From Flavisphingomonas formosensis (GTDB taxonomy: Bacteria; Pseudomonadota; Alphaproteobacteria; Sphingomonadales; Sphingomonadaceae), in the NCBI RefSeq assembly GCF_009755815.1, contig NZ_WRPK01000006.1, positions 1 to 64,000 on the forward strand: a stretch of 64,000 bases of DNA, in the 5' to 3' direction. The notes under the pieces were generated by a model that saw only the letters and a list, made by a program, of their open reading frames with translations, was not told the origin of the DNA and made no database searches. Positions 17,763 to 25,335 of the stretch are shown here, piece after piece. The position numbers and the translations under genes were made by a program. Positions within the stretch are counted from its first letter, which is position 1. The number at the start of each line of letters is the position of its first letter.

Positions 17763-20156
17763 ATGCGCCGCGCCACGCTTTCCGATCCGCCGCTCTTCGC
17801 CGTGCACGAGCGGGGCAGGGGGCGCATCACGCTGGTGGCGGACACCGGCGCGGTGGCGCATGTCTTCGTGCTCGAAGAGGATATCGTCCGATTGCTCATG
17901 CTGCCGGACGGGAAGGTGAAGGGGCCGCCGAGCTGGGCGATCGCGCCCGGCGCCGAGGATATCGAGGAACCCGGCCGCGATCGGATGAGCGTCGAAGGCT
18001 TCGCCTGCCCGGATTTTGCCGTGGAGGAGGACCGGGGGACGCTGACGATCGAAACCAAACGGATCCGCCTCGAGATACGCTTGCACGGCCTCCATTGTCG
18101 GTGGCTACAGCGCGCCGGTGGGGAGTGGGTGCGGATGGCCGAGGACCGCCCGACGCAAGCCTATGACTTCGGTTGGTTCGACGGACGGGTGCATCACTAT
18201 CTCGCGCGCCATCCCGGCGAGCGCTTCTATGGGCTCGGCGAGCGCGCCGGGCCGATGAATCGCGCGGGAAACAGCTTCCGCCTCACCAACCTCGATCCGA
18301 TGGGATACGACGCCGAGACTTCGGACCCGCTCTACAAGAGCATCCCATATGTCCTCGCCGTGGACGGCGACAACCGCGCCCACGGCGAGTTCTACGACAC
18401 GATGGCCGACGTCGCGTTCGATTTCGGCCGCGAGCATGACAATTATCACGGTCCCTATCGCCACATGGTGGCGGAGAGCGGCGATCTCGACCTGACGATG
18501 ATCGCAGGCCCCGATGCGCTCTCCGTCACCAAGCGCTTCACCTGGATGACCGGCCGTCCCGCGTTGATGCCGCGTTATGCGATCGGCTATTCGGGTTCGA
18601 CGATGACCTATACCGACGCGCCCGACGCGCAGGCGCAGATGGCGACATTCATTGCCAAGCTGGAAGAGCATGACATCGGCTGCTCCAGCTTCCATCTCTC
18701 TTCGGGCTACACCTCGATCGGCGGCAAGCGCTATGTGTTCAACTGGAACCGGGACAAGTTTCCGGACCCCGCGGCCTTCATCAAAAGCTATGCGGACGCC
18801 GGCATCGAGCTCGTCCCCAACATCAAGCCCGCTCTGCTCCGCGATCATCCGCAATATGCGACGCTGGACGAACAGGGGCTGTTCGTCGCGGACGATGACG
18901 GGCGCACCGTCGAGGGGCAGTTCTGGGACGAGCTCGGCGGCTTCGTCGATTTCACCAATCCGGATGCCGCCACATGGTGGCGCGGGCAGGTGAAGAGCGC
19001 GCTGCTCGATCACGGCATCCGCGCCACCTGGAACGACAACAATGAATATGGCGTGTGGGACAGGCACGCCCGCTTCGCGTTCTGGGGCGATCCGCGCCCC
19101 GCCGCCGAGGCCCGGCCGCTGATGCCGCTGCTGATGAGCCGCGCCTCGCGTGCCGCGCAGATTGCGCACGATCCCGAGCGCCGTCCGTATGTCGTGACGC
19201 GATCGGCGATGGCGGGATCGCATCGCTATGCGCAGACGTGGAGCGGCGACAATCGCACCGATTGGAAGACGATCCGCTACAATGCCAAGATGGGCCTGGG
19301 CCTCGCCCTTTCGGGCGTTTCCAACAGCGGCCACGACGTCGGCGGCTTCGCCGGTCGCAAGCCCGAGCCGGAGCTGTTCCTGCGTTGGGTGCAGGCAGGC
19401 ATACTGATGCCGCGCTTCAGCATCCACAGCTGGAATGACGACCGCAGCGTCAACGAGCCGTGGATGTATCCCGAGCTGCTGCCCGCCATCCGCAGGCTGA
19501 TGGCGCTGCGCCAGACGCTGACGCCTTACCTGTACGACCTGCTCTGGCGCTATCACCACGATTACGAGCCGGTGGTCCGCCCGCTCTGGCTCGACTTTCC
19601 CGACGATCCACGGGCCTGGATCGATGGCGACGAGCACCTGCTTGGCCGCGATCTGCTGGTTCCACTCGTCTGCGAACCGGGCGCCACGACGCGCATGGTC
19701 CGGCCGCCGGCGGGCGCTGACTGGATAGACCTCTGGACGGGCCGGCACTGTCCGGGTGGCGAGACGGTCGAGCTCGACGCGGTGCCCGATGGTCCTCCAC
19801 CGCTCCTCGCGCGCATCGGTTCGGCGATTCCGATCGACCTTGCGTCGGGTGGGTTCCGCCCGGGGCCATTCCGCCGCGGGCTTTGGCTGTTCCCGCCGAG
19901 AGGCGAAGGCCGCTTCGCGTGGAGCTTCTATGAGGACCAAGGCGAGCACGGACCGCATGATATATGGGCCGGTGAGTGTGCCTGCACTGTAGGCGAAGTG
20001 CGACTCACGGTAGAATGCCAAGGGCCGGGTAGTTTCGGCGACAATCGCCTGATTGTACTTCTTCCCAAAGGCGACGAGCGAGAGGTCATAATAAACAATC
20101 GCCAAGTCGAACGCGCGCAGATCGATGATCGCCATGCTTGGGTCGTCAGTCTGTAA
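17763..20156 (+). CDS. GH31 family alpha-glycosidase, cytoplasmic
   Basis: A 797-residue glycoside hydrolase of family 31 (alpha-glucosidase, alpha-xylosidase, sulfoquinovosidase and relatives). It has an N-terminal beta-sandwich (RFYGLGERAGPMNRAG) and a TIM barrel with FHLSSGYTSI and KRYVFNWNRDKFPDP. WNDNNEYGVWD carries the catalytic nucleophile aspartate, and SGDNRTDWKTI carries the acid/base aspartate. No signal peptide is present, in contrast to the GH2 enzyme. The ATG has GAGGAACC upstream. It is last in the manD operon, so its product is presumably glucuronate or a sugar processed with it. It lacks the features I associate with sulfoquinovosidases. An alpha-glucuronide such as glucuronosylglycerol is a possible substrate; this is speculation. 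Confidence 0.85.
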   Translation: MRRATLSDPPLFAVHERGRGRITLVADTGAVAHVFVLEEDIVRLLMLPDGKVKGPPSWAIAPGAEDIEEPGRDRMSVEGFACPDFAVEEDRGTLTIETKRIRLEIRLHGLHCRWLQRAGGEWVRMAEDRPTQAYDFGWFDGRVHHYLARHPGERFYGLGERAGPMNRAGNSFRLTNLDPMGYDAETSDPLYKSIPYVLAVDGDNRAHGEFYDTMADVAFDFGREHDNYHGPYRHMVAESGDLDLTMIAGPDALSVTKRFTWMTGRPALMPRYAIGYSGSTMTYTDAPDAQAQMATFIAKLEEHDIGCSSFHLSSGYTSIGGKRYVFNWNRDKFPDPAAFIKSYADAGIELVPNIKPALLRDHPQYATLDEQGLFVADDDGRTVEGQFWDELGGFVDFTNPDAATWWRGQVKSALLDHGIRATWNDNNEYGVWDRHARFAFWGDPRPAAEARPLMPLLMSRASRAAQIAHDPERRPYVVTRSAMAGSHRYAQTWSGDNRTDWKTIRYNAKMGLGLALSGVSNSGHDVGGFAGRKPEPELFLRWVQAGILMPRFSIHSWNDDRSVNEPWMYPELLPAIRRLMALRQTLTPYLYDLLWRYHHDYEPVVRPLWLDFPDDPRAWIDGDEHLLGRDLLVPLVCEPGATTRMVRPPAGADWIDLWTGRHCPGGETVELDAVPDGPPPLLARIGSAIPIDLASGGFRPGPFRRGLWLFPPRGEGRFAWSFYEDQGEHGPHDIWAGECACTVGEVRLTVECQGPGSFGDNRLIVLLPKGDEREVIINNRQVERAQIDDRHAWVVSL

Positions 20157-20396
20157 TTAAGCCCACCAGGGCCTGGGATCGGCGAACACCGATAATGTTG
20201 GGCGACGGGCACTACGTACCCGGAGCCGGTTCCCCTGAGCCTTCAAGCGTTTCCCGATTGCAGCGACTTACACGCGCTCTGCCGGCGCCATGGGTACGGT
20301 TGGCCACGTCGCATTGGCATTCAATCCAAGCTCGGCACAATCGCCTCGGACGTCGAACCTTGCGGAGATGTGGGCAGATCGGCTGTTGGGTGATGA
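20157..20396. other. no recognisable gene; probable decayed sequence
   Basis: Between the GH31 gene and the decayed toxin-related segment no intact gene, tRNA or terminator is apparent. A continuous frame spanning about 20.14-21.11 kb is not a real gene in this part: its residues are arginine-rich and show no family motif. A short stretch near 20355-20427 reads NLAEMWADRLLGDERLDG in another frame and could be a further fragment. Confidence 0.4.
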
Positions 20397-20633
20397 ACGG
20401 TTGGATGGGGTGCGCCAAGCCTGCTGAGCGGCGATGGCGCAGCTTCGTCCGCCGCCGTTCCCGGGGCATCGTTCATGAAGGAGAGTCTCGGCGATGGACG
20501 CGTCGCGCAGATGATCCAGGCGATGGGCAGCTCTGGCGCATCGGCTGGGGAGGGAGCGCTCGCCATGCGCGACCAGCCTCTGCCCAGTGTGCTTGCCTAT
20601 CTGGCTGCGTCGGCGGCATTGGAACTGTCATGA
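20397..20633 (+). pseudogene. possible C-terminal tail of an RTX/VCBS-type toxin or adhesin
   Basis: An open frame of about 78 codons with no start of its own nearer than an ATG at 20475. It ends SLGDGRVAQMIQAMGSSGAS followed by AGEGALAMRDQPLPSVLA. Its stop overlaps the start of the acyltransferase remnant in ATGA fashion, so the two were once coupled. Alanine- and glycine-rich tails containing a QMIQAM-like stretch occur at the ends of some sphingomonad RTX/VCBS proteins, and HlyC-type enzymes acylate RTX toxins. I therefore suggest a toxin remnant, but the resemblance is weak. Read from ATG 20475 it would be a 52-residue protein. Confidence 0.35.
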
Positions 20634-21156
20634 CCACGGAAATGAACAAGACGGGTGCGCCGGTAGGCGCACCCACCGTCAGTCACATGCTGGGCGAGAT
20701 GACCTGGCTGCTCACCCAATCTCCGCTGCATCGTGCGCTGTCGATCGGCGATCTCGAATGGCTGATCATGCGGCGCTCATCCACGAGCAATTCTATGTGT
20801 TTCGGGATGGCGACCGGCCGTCGAGCTCGCGCTCTGGGCCAAGTGCGATGCGAAGCGGAAGCGAAGCTCGATCGCGGTATGATCGAGCCGGCCAACCGTC
20901 TCTCGCTCGAACAATGGCGGTCCGCAGATCGGATCTGGCTCGTTGATCTGATCGCGCCGTTCGCCAATGCGCAGAATAAGCACCGTGAGGTGATGCTGGC
21001 TGATCTCATCGCCGGCCCGCTCAAGGGCCGAGCTTTCAATTCCACCAGACGGATCCTGAAACCGGGGAGCGCTCCGTCCGGCAAATCAGTGTGGATGCGA
21101 GCGATCGCCTGAAGGTAGCGCTTGAAGAAGCCGTTCAAACCGGACGAGGCGAGTAA
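20630..21156 (+). pseudogene. HlyC-like toxin-activating lysine acyltransferase, frameshifted
   Basis: Read across three frames this gives a HlyC/RtxC-family enzyme, which transfers a fatty acyl chain from acyl carrier protein to lysines of an RTX toxin. Segments in order: LGEMTWLLTQSPLHRALSIG and DLEWLIM (first frame), ALIHEQFYVFRDGDRP (second), ELALWAKCDA (third), EAKLDRGMIEPANRLSLEQW through VDLIAPFANAQNKHREVMLA (first again), and FHQTDPETGERSVRQISVD to the stop. The breaks near 20771, 20819, 20850 and 21043 each fit the loss of one base. The catalytic histidine expected near the start is in LTQSPLHRALS. It is next to an IS3 insertion. Four independent deletions suggest real decay, but sequencing indels are not excluded. 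Confidence 0.75.
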
Positions 21157-21166
21157 GGGAGCAGGC

Positions 21167-21271
21167 ATGGTTTCACGCACCTCAGATCCAATTCCCCGTG
21201 GCGGTCTCAATCCCGACAGTCAAAGCGAGGGATACTGGTGGTTCGAGCAGGTGGTGCGGCCATGGATCTGA
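21167..21271 (+). CDS. possible 34-residue open frame after the acyltransferase remnant
   Basis: An ATG with GGGAGCAGGC upstream opens a short frame reading MVSRTSDPIPRGGLNPDSQS and ending YWWFEQVVRPWI. I recognise no family. It may be a small gene, or the front of a gene cut off by the insertion sequence 70 bases downstream. Composition and spacing are compatible with coding but prove nothing. Confidence 0.2.
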   Translation: MVSRTSDPIPRGGLNPDSQSEGYWWFEQVVRPWI

Positions 21272-21341
21272 TGGCCGCAGTCCAATGTAGTTTCGTCGCA
21301 TCCCATTGTTTTGGGGGTATCGACGGGGGTAATCGACAGCT

Positions 21342-21366
21342 TGACGTCCTCCCTGTTTTTTCATCC
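21342..21366 (+). repeat. left terminal inverted repeat of the IS3 element
   Basis: The left end reads TGACGTCCTCCCTGTTTTTT then CATCC. It pairs imperfectly with the reverse complement of the right end (TGACGGTCCCCCGGTTTCTC then ATCC), and similarity continues inward into GAGTTTTCCGGCC. Confidence 0.75.
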
Positions 21367-21420
21367 ATGCTGAGTGAGAGTTTTCCGGCCCTTTGATGCC
21401 TGTGAGCAAGGAGCTGGGAC

Positions 21421-21687
21421 ATGAAGAAGACGCGCTACACGGAAGAGCAGATTGCGTTCGCGCTGAAGCAGGCGGAGACGGGTACGCCTGTCGCCGAGGT
21501 CATCCGCCGGATGGGTGTTTCGGAGCAGACCTTCTATCGCTGGAAGAAGGTGTATGGCGGGCTCGGCGTTGGCGAGTTGCGGCGGGTGAAGCAACTCGAG
21601 GACGAGAACCGCAAGCTCAAGCAGTTGGTCGCCGACCTCAGTCTCGACAAGCACATCCTGCAGGATGTTCTGGCAAAAAAGCTCTGA
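21421..21687 (+). CDS. IS3-family transposase OrfA
   Basis: An 88-residue protein beginning MKKTRYTEEQIAFALKQAE with the helix-turn-helix VAEVIRRMGVSEQTFYRWKK, followed by a leucine-zipper-like coiled coil (VKQLEDENRKLKQLVADLSL). This is the DNA-binding subunit of IS407-group elements, which recognises the element ends and also regulates transposition. The ATG has AGGAGCTGGGAC upstream. Near its end the slippery run AAAAAAG at 21675-21681 can send ribosomes into the OrfB frame. Confidence 0.93.
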   Translation: MKKTRYTEEQIAFALKQAETGTPVAEVIRRMGVSEQTFYRWKKVYGGLGVGELRRVKQLEDENRKLKQLVADLSLDKHILQDVLAKKL

Positions 21688-22550
21688 CGCCTGGGCGGCG
21701 GCGCGAGATCGTCGCGCACGTCCAGGCGTCCCATGGGGTGAGCGAGCGGCGCAGCTGCCTCGCGCTCGGCGTCGATCGCTCGTCGGTGCGGTACCTGTCG
21801 CACAAGCCGGATCAGGCGCCGCTCAGGCTGCGGATTCATGATCTGGCGGCAGCGCGGATGCGCTACGGCTATTTCCGGATCTACATCCTGCTACGCCGGG
21901 AAGGATGGCTGGTGAACCACAAGCGGGTCTACCGGCTCTATCGGGAGGATGGATTGAGCCTGCGGCTCAGGCGCCCTCGTCGCAACGTCAGCGCTGCCAA
22001 CCGCGAGCGGCAGCCGGCAGCGTCGGCACCGAACGAGATGTGGTCGATGGACTTCGTCTCGGATGCGCTGTTCGATGGTCGTCGCTTGCGGGCGCTGACG
22101 GTGGTCGATGCGTTCACCCGCGAGGCACTGGCGATCGACGTCGACCAGGGCATCAAGGGCGAGCAGGTGGTAGCGGCGATGGCGCGTATCTCGTCGTTGC
22201 GCGGTGCGCCCAGGACGATCCGGGTGGACAATGGCCCCGAGTTCATCTCGAAGGCGCTCGATCGCTGGGCGTACGAGAATGGCGTCACGCTTGACTTCAG
22301 CCGGCCGGGGAAACCGGCCGACAATGCGTTCGTGGAATCGTTCAACGGCCGACTGCGCGACGAATGCTTGAATGCGCATTGGTTCCTGTCGCTGGCGGAT
22401 GCTCGGACCAAGATCGAGGCTTGGCGACGGGACTATAATGAGAGCCGTCCTCACACGGCTCTTGGCTGGCTGACGCCAGCCGAATATGCTGCATCCGCCG
22501 GGATTAATCCCGGCGGATGCAGGCCGGAAACTCGCATCACGCCCGGATGA
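21672..22550 (+). CDS. IS3-family transposase OrfB (made by -1 frameshift)
   Basis: About 290 residues of integrase-type transposase read in the -1 frame relative to OrfA, entered at the A6G slippery site. It has the HTH_21-type segment ARMRYGYFRIYILLRREGW and the DDE core: first Asp in WSMDFVSDALFDG, second Asp in IRVDNGPEFISKAL, Glu in NAFVESFNGRLRDECLN. All three catalytic residues are present and the C-terminal RPHTALGWLTPAEYA is complete, so the OrfAB fusion should be functional. The open frame begins upstream at 21393, but only the part after the slippery site is OrfB. Confidence 0.9.
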   Translation, partial: GKKALTPGRRREIVAHVQASHGVSERRSCLALGVDRSSVRYLSHKPDQAPLRLRIHDLAAARMRYGYFRIYILLRREGWLVNHKRVYRLYREDGLSLRLRRPRRNVSAANRERQPAASAPNEMWSMDFVSDALFDGRRLRALTVVDAFTREALAIDVDQGIKGEQVVAAMARISSLRGAPRTIRVDNGPEFISKALDRWAYENGVTLDFSRPGKPADNAFVESFNGRLRDECLNAHWFLSLADARTKIEAWRRDYNESRPHTALGWLTPAEYAASAGINPGGCRPETRITPG

Positions 22551-22568
22551 GAAACCGGGGGACCGTCA
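22545..22568 (-). repeat. right terminal inverted repeat of the IS3 element
   Basis: The right end reads GGATGAGAAACCGGGGGACC then GTCA, the imperfect reverse complement of the left end. It starts within the last codons of OrfB, as is common in this family. Confidence 0.75.
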
Positions 22569-23543
22569 AAACTTCTGCGTGGCTCAAATAGCCGGCGGAT
22601 CGAAAGGGGGGGGCGATACGCTTTCCGCTTTGCTTCAACGGTAGTCCGCCGGCTCGATTCGACATCGCCTTTCTAGGAGATCTGGACGCGAGTGAGTGTA
22701 GACATCAGCATCCATCGCTGATTCTAAGGGCTTTCAAGAGAGGAGAGCCGATCACGTCCCTCTGTTTCCGGCCCACTGCCTACAATCGATGACCTCCAGT
22801 CTCCATCACGCCGCCTCGCGCTCCGCGGATTGGCAGAAGGTCTGACGGTCGCGACGCTGGACGCAATCTCGACCGGGGCGCTTGCCTAGACGGGCATTAC
22901 CACCCTTTCGGCCGCCACGTCGGCGATTTAGCCGTTCCGCAGGCGATCATCGAAGACCTGAAGCGGCACCTGCGGTCCGCGCGGCTTGGCGGCGGTGAAT
23001 AATCGATTTTAGGGCGCGGTGCCGACCGGCCGTTTCGCGCAGGCTGATTGGCAGCTTTCATCAGGATCAGGCTTTCGCCGGTAGCTGATATGGATGACCG
23101 GCTTTGGTCGACTGCTGGCCAGAAGCTGTGACAGCAACCCGCGCCATCGGTGGGCAAGCGCGTTAATCTAGCGCCTATGGGGAAAGCTTCTCCTGTCGGT
23201 GAAATTCCGCAAGTCGACGAACAGGGTGCGCTGCGTACTGAGATAACCGCAGGGATGGAGGGGCGCTGGGAGCAGGCCGGCAGTCTTCCTCGAAGGATGT
23301 CTCCGGAATACAGCGCGCGCGACGGGTGACGCAGCCCCTTTCCAAACTGCGGCACATTGAGATTGTGCGCGAGCGGACTCGGCGTATGGTGCTGGAGTCG
23401 CTGCTGCTGTGGCACTGCCCGAGTGCGAAGCTGAGACTGTCTGCGAGTCGCTGATGCGTTCCCTCTCGTGCGGTCCAATGGCTCTCGTTGCGAGACGTGG
23501 TGGCCTGGCTATTATGGGGGACGATGATGGTGCTGAAGTCCCG
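22569..23543. other. 975-base stretch without a recognised gene
   Basis: No intact family could be recognised on either strand between the IS3 element and the cytochrome gene. Two short frames joined by a GTGA overlap exist at 23177-23329 (50 residues, begins MGKASPVGEIPQVDEQ) and 23326-23457 (GTG start, HIEIVRERTRRMVLESLLLW), but neither has a family signature or a good ribosome site. A 193-codon frame on the opposite strand is proline- and arginine-rich and looks like noise. The stretch is probably decayed sequence plus the promoter of the downstream operon. Confidence 0.4.
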
Positions 23544-24836
23544 ATGAGACGCATTCTCGCAGCAGTGGCGGTGGTCGTTGTGGCTGGCTTGATTGCCTTT
23601 GGGGTAATTGCCTGGCGGCCGTCCATTGCCCCGATCACGCGGCCGAACCCATCCAGCTTTCCGGCGGCTCTTGTCGCGCGCGGAGAGAAGCTCGCCGCGG
23701 CGGGCTATTGTGCATCCTGTCATACGGTACGAGGCGGGCAGCCGTTTGCGGGCGGCTATGCGATGCCCACCCAGTTCGGGACGATCTATTCCACGAATAT
23801 TTCCCCCGATGTCGCCTCAGGCATTGGCAACTGGTCGGAGGCCGCGTTCAAGCGGGCGATGCGCGAGGGCGTTGCTCGGGATGGCAGCCATCTGTTCCCC
23901 GCCTTTCCCTACGATCATTTCAACAAGCTGACCGATGCGGACACCGGCGCTCTCTATGCCTACGTCATGACCCGGCCGGCGGTGAGCTCGCCTGAGTACA
24001 AGAACACGGTTCCCTTCCCGCTGAGCATCCGGGCGCTGCAAGCGGGATGGAAGCTGCTCTTCTTCCACCCCGAGCCCTTCAAGCCCGATCCGGTCCGGAG
24101 CGCCGCCTGGAATCGCGGCGCGTATCTGGCTGAAGGCCTCAGCCATTGCGGAGCCTGCCACACACCGCGCAACGCTCTGGGGGCCGAGAAGCGGAGCAAA
24201 GCCTTCGCGGGTGCTCCCATCGACAACTGGATCGCGCCGCCGCTCGACAAGAGCAATCCTGCGCCGGTGCCATGGGACCAGGCGGAGCTCTCCGCCTATC
24301 TTGGGACCGGGGTAACACGCTATCACGGCACTGTCGCCGGACCGATGGCGCCGGTGGTCCATGGACTGGCCCAACTACCGCCGGCAGATGTGGACGCGAT
24401 CGCCACCTACTTCGCCACGCTCAACGGTACGGTAGGCAAGAATGTCGATCCGGCGCCCATCGTTGCCGAAGCACTGGCAACCGATCGCATCGGGACTGGC
24501 CTGACTTACGACCCCGCCGCGCGTCTCTACGCCGCAGCCTGCGCATCGTGCCATTTCAACGGCGCGGACAGGGCCAATCCGCTGCGGCCGCAGCTCGCGC
24601 TCAACAATGCGCTCAATCTCGATGATCCGACCAACCTCATTCAGGTGATCCTGCACGGCGTCGGTGCGAAAGACGGCGCTCCGGGCGTGGTGATGCCGGC
24701 TTTCTCGCGCTTCAGCGATGCCGACGTGGCGCGGATCGCCAACTGGTTGCGGGCAACACGGACCGGCAAGGCCCCCTGGCCCGATGTGGAGAAGAAGGTC
24801 GCCGCGATCCGCGCCCAGGGTTCGGAAAGGAAATGA
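23544..24836 (+). CDS. membrane-anchored triheme cytochrome c subunit
   Basis: A 430-residue protein with one N-terminal membrane helix (ILAAVAVVVVAGLIAFGVIA) and three CxxCH heme-attachment motifs: CASCH near residue 56, CGACH near 204 and CASCH near 335. This is the arrangement of the cytochrome subunit of membrane alcohol and aldehyde dehydrogenases. It would accept electrons in the periplasm from the molybdenum hydroxylase encoded by the next two genes and pass them to the respiratory chain. No strong ribosome site is present; a start at 23514 (MGDDDGAEV) is possible. Two bases separate its stop from the next ATG region, so it is in one operon. Confidence 0.85.
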   Translation: MRRILAAVAVVVVAGLIAFGVIAWRPSIAPITRPNPSSFPAALVARGEKLAAAGYCASCHTVRGGQPFAGGYAMPTQFGTIYSTNISPDVASGIGNWSEAAFKRAMREGVARDGSHLFPAFPYDHFNKLTDADTGALYAYVMTRPAVSSPEYKNTVPFPLSIRALQAGWKLLFFHPEPFKPDPVRSAAWNRGAYLAEGLSHCGACHTPRNALGAEKRSKAFAGAPIDNWIAPPLDKSNPAPVPWDQAELSAYLGTGVTRYHGTVAGPMAPVVHGLAQLPPADVDAIATYFATLNGTVGKNVDPAPIVAEALATDRIGTGLTYDPAARLYAAACASCHFNGADRANPLRPQLALNNALNLDDPTNLIQVILHGVGAKDGAPGVVMPAFSRFSDADVARIANWLRATRTGKAPWPDVEKKVAAIRAQGSERK

Positions 24837-24840
24837 GGCG

Positions 24841-25335
24841 ATGACCATCACCAGCTTCACGATCAATGGGCGGGCGGTGCGCGTCGACCTGGACGATGAG
24901 ACGCCGCTGCTCTGGGTGATCCGCGATGAGATCGGTCTGACCGGCACAAAGTTCGGCTGCGGCATCGGCATGTGCGGTGCCTGCACCGTGCATGTCGGTG
25001 GACGGGCGACGCGGTCTTGCATAACACCGATCGCCTCGGTCGATGGTGCCGAGGTGACGACCATCGAGGGCCTCGATCCGGCGTCCAATCACCCGGTCCA
25101 AAAGGCATGGCGGGAAATCCAGGTTCCGCAATGTGGTTATTGTCAGTCGGGCCAGATCATGCAGGCGGCTGCGATGCTGGTGGATTTCCCCAACCCGACC
25201 GATGCCGACATCGATGCGGTGATGACCGGCAACCTTTGCCGGTGCATGACCTATGTGCGTATCCGCGCCGCCGTGCGTCAGGCCGCCGGAGAGATGGCGG
25301 CAGGTGTCGTGCCAACTGCGAAGGCCAAGGCATGA
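24841..25335 (+). CDS. 2Fe-2S subunit of molybdenum hydroxylase (isoquinoline 1-oxidoreductase alpha-like)
   Basis: A 164-residue iron-sulfur subunit of the xanthine oxidase family. The plant-ferredoxin-type cluster is bound by CGIGMCGACTVHV with a further Cys in RSCITPIASV, and the second helical domain binds the other cluster through CGYCQSGQ and NLCRCMTY. This short form without an FAD domain is typical of periplasmic aldehyde or N-heterocycle hydroxylases (IorA type). The ATG lies four bases after the cytochrome stop, and its own stop overlaps the start of the large subunit by ATGA. It transfers electrons from the molybdenum centre to the cytochrome. Confidence 0.92.
   Translation: MTITSFTINGRAVRVDLDDETPLLWVIRDEIGLTGTKFGCGIGMCGACTVHVGGRATRSCITPIASVDGAEVTTIEGLDPASNHPVQKAWREIQVPQCGYCQSGQIMQAAAMLVDFPNPTDADIDAVMTGNLCRCMTYVRIRAAVRQAAGEMAAGVVPTAKAKA

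Larger units (their letters stand above)
21342..22568 (+). mobile_element. IS3-family insertion sequence, IS407-group type
   Basis: A 1,227-base element bounded by imperfect inverted repeats of about 25 bases, with two overlapping frames joined by a -1 frameshift. OrfA is a helix-turn-helix protein and OrfB carries the DDE integrase core. Length, gene layout and OrfA sequence match the IS407 group. No direct target duplication is seen: the bases flanking the left end (CAGCT) and the right end (AAACT) differ, which suggests recombination after insertion. Both frames look intact, so it may still be mobile. Confidence 0.88.

Noticed and set aside
18105-20135. A 676-codon open frame antisense to the GH31 gene
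   Set aside because: Long antisense frames are common in GC-rich DNA. The GH31 frame carries all catalytic motifs, while the antisense residues show no family signature.
17763-20156. Sulfoquinovosidase as the role of the GH31 enzyme
   Set aside because: The nucleophile region reads WNDNNEYGVWD, as in glucosidase-like members, and no sulfoquinovose pathway genes (aldolase, isomerase, sulfolactaldehyde enzymes) are near.
20138-21112. A continuous 324-codon frame as one protein
   Set aside because: Its first half is arginine-rich and matches nothing; only its second half contains acyltransferase segments, which continue in other frames. It is a by-product of a frameshifted pseudogene.
22897-23478. 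A 193-codon minus-strand frame in the gap before the cytochrome gene
   Set aside because: Proline-, arginine- and serine-rich with no recognisable motif or ribosome site. It is probably chance in a decayed region.
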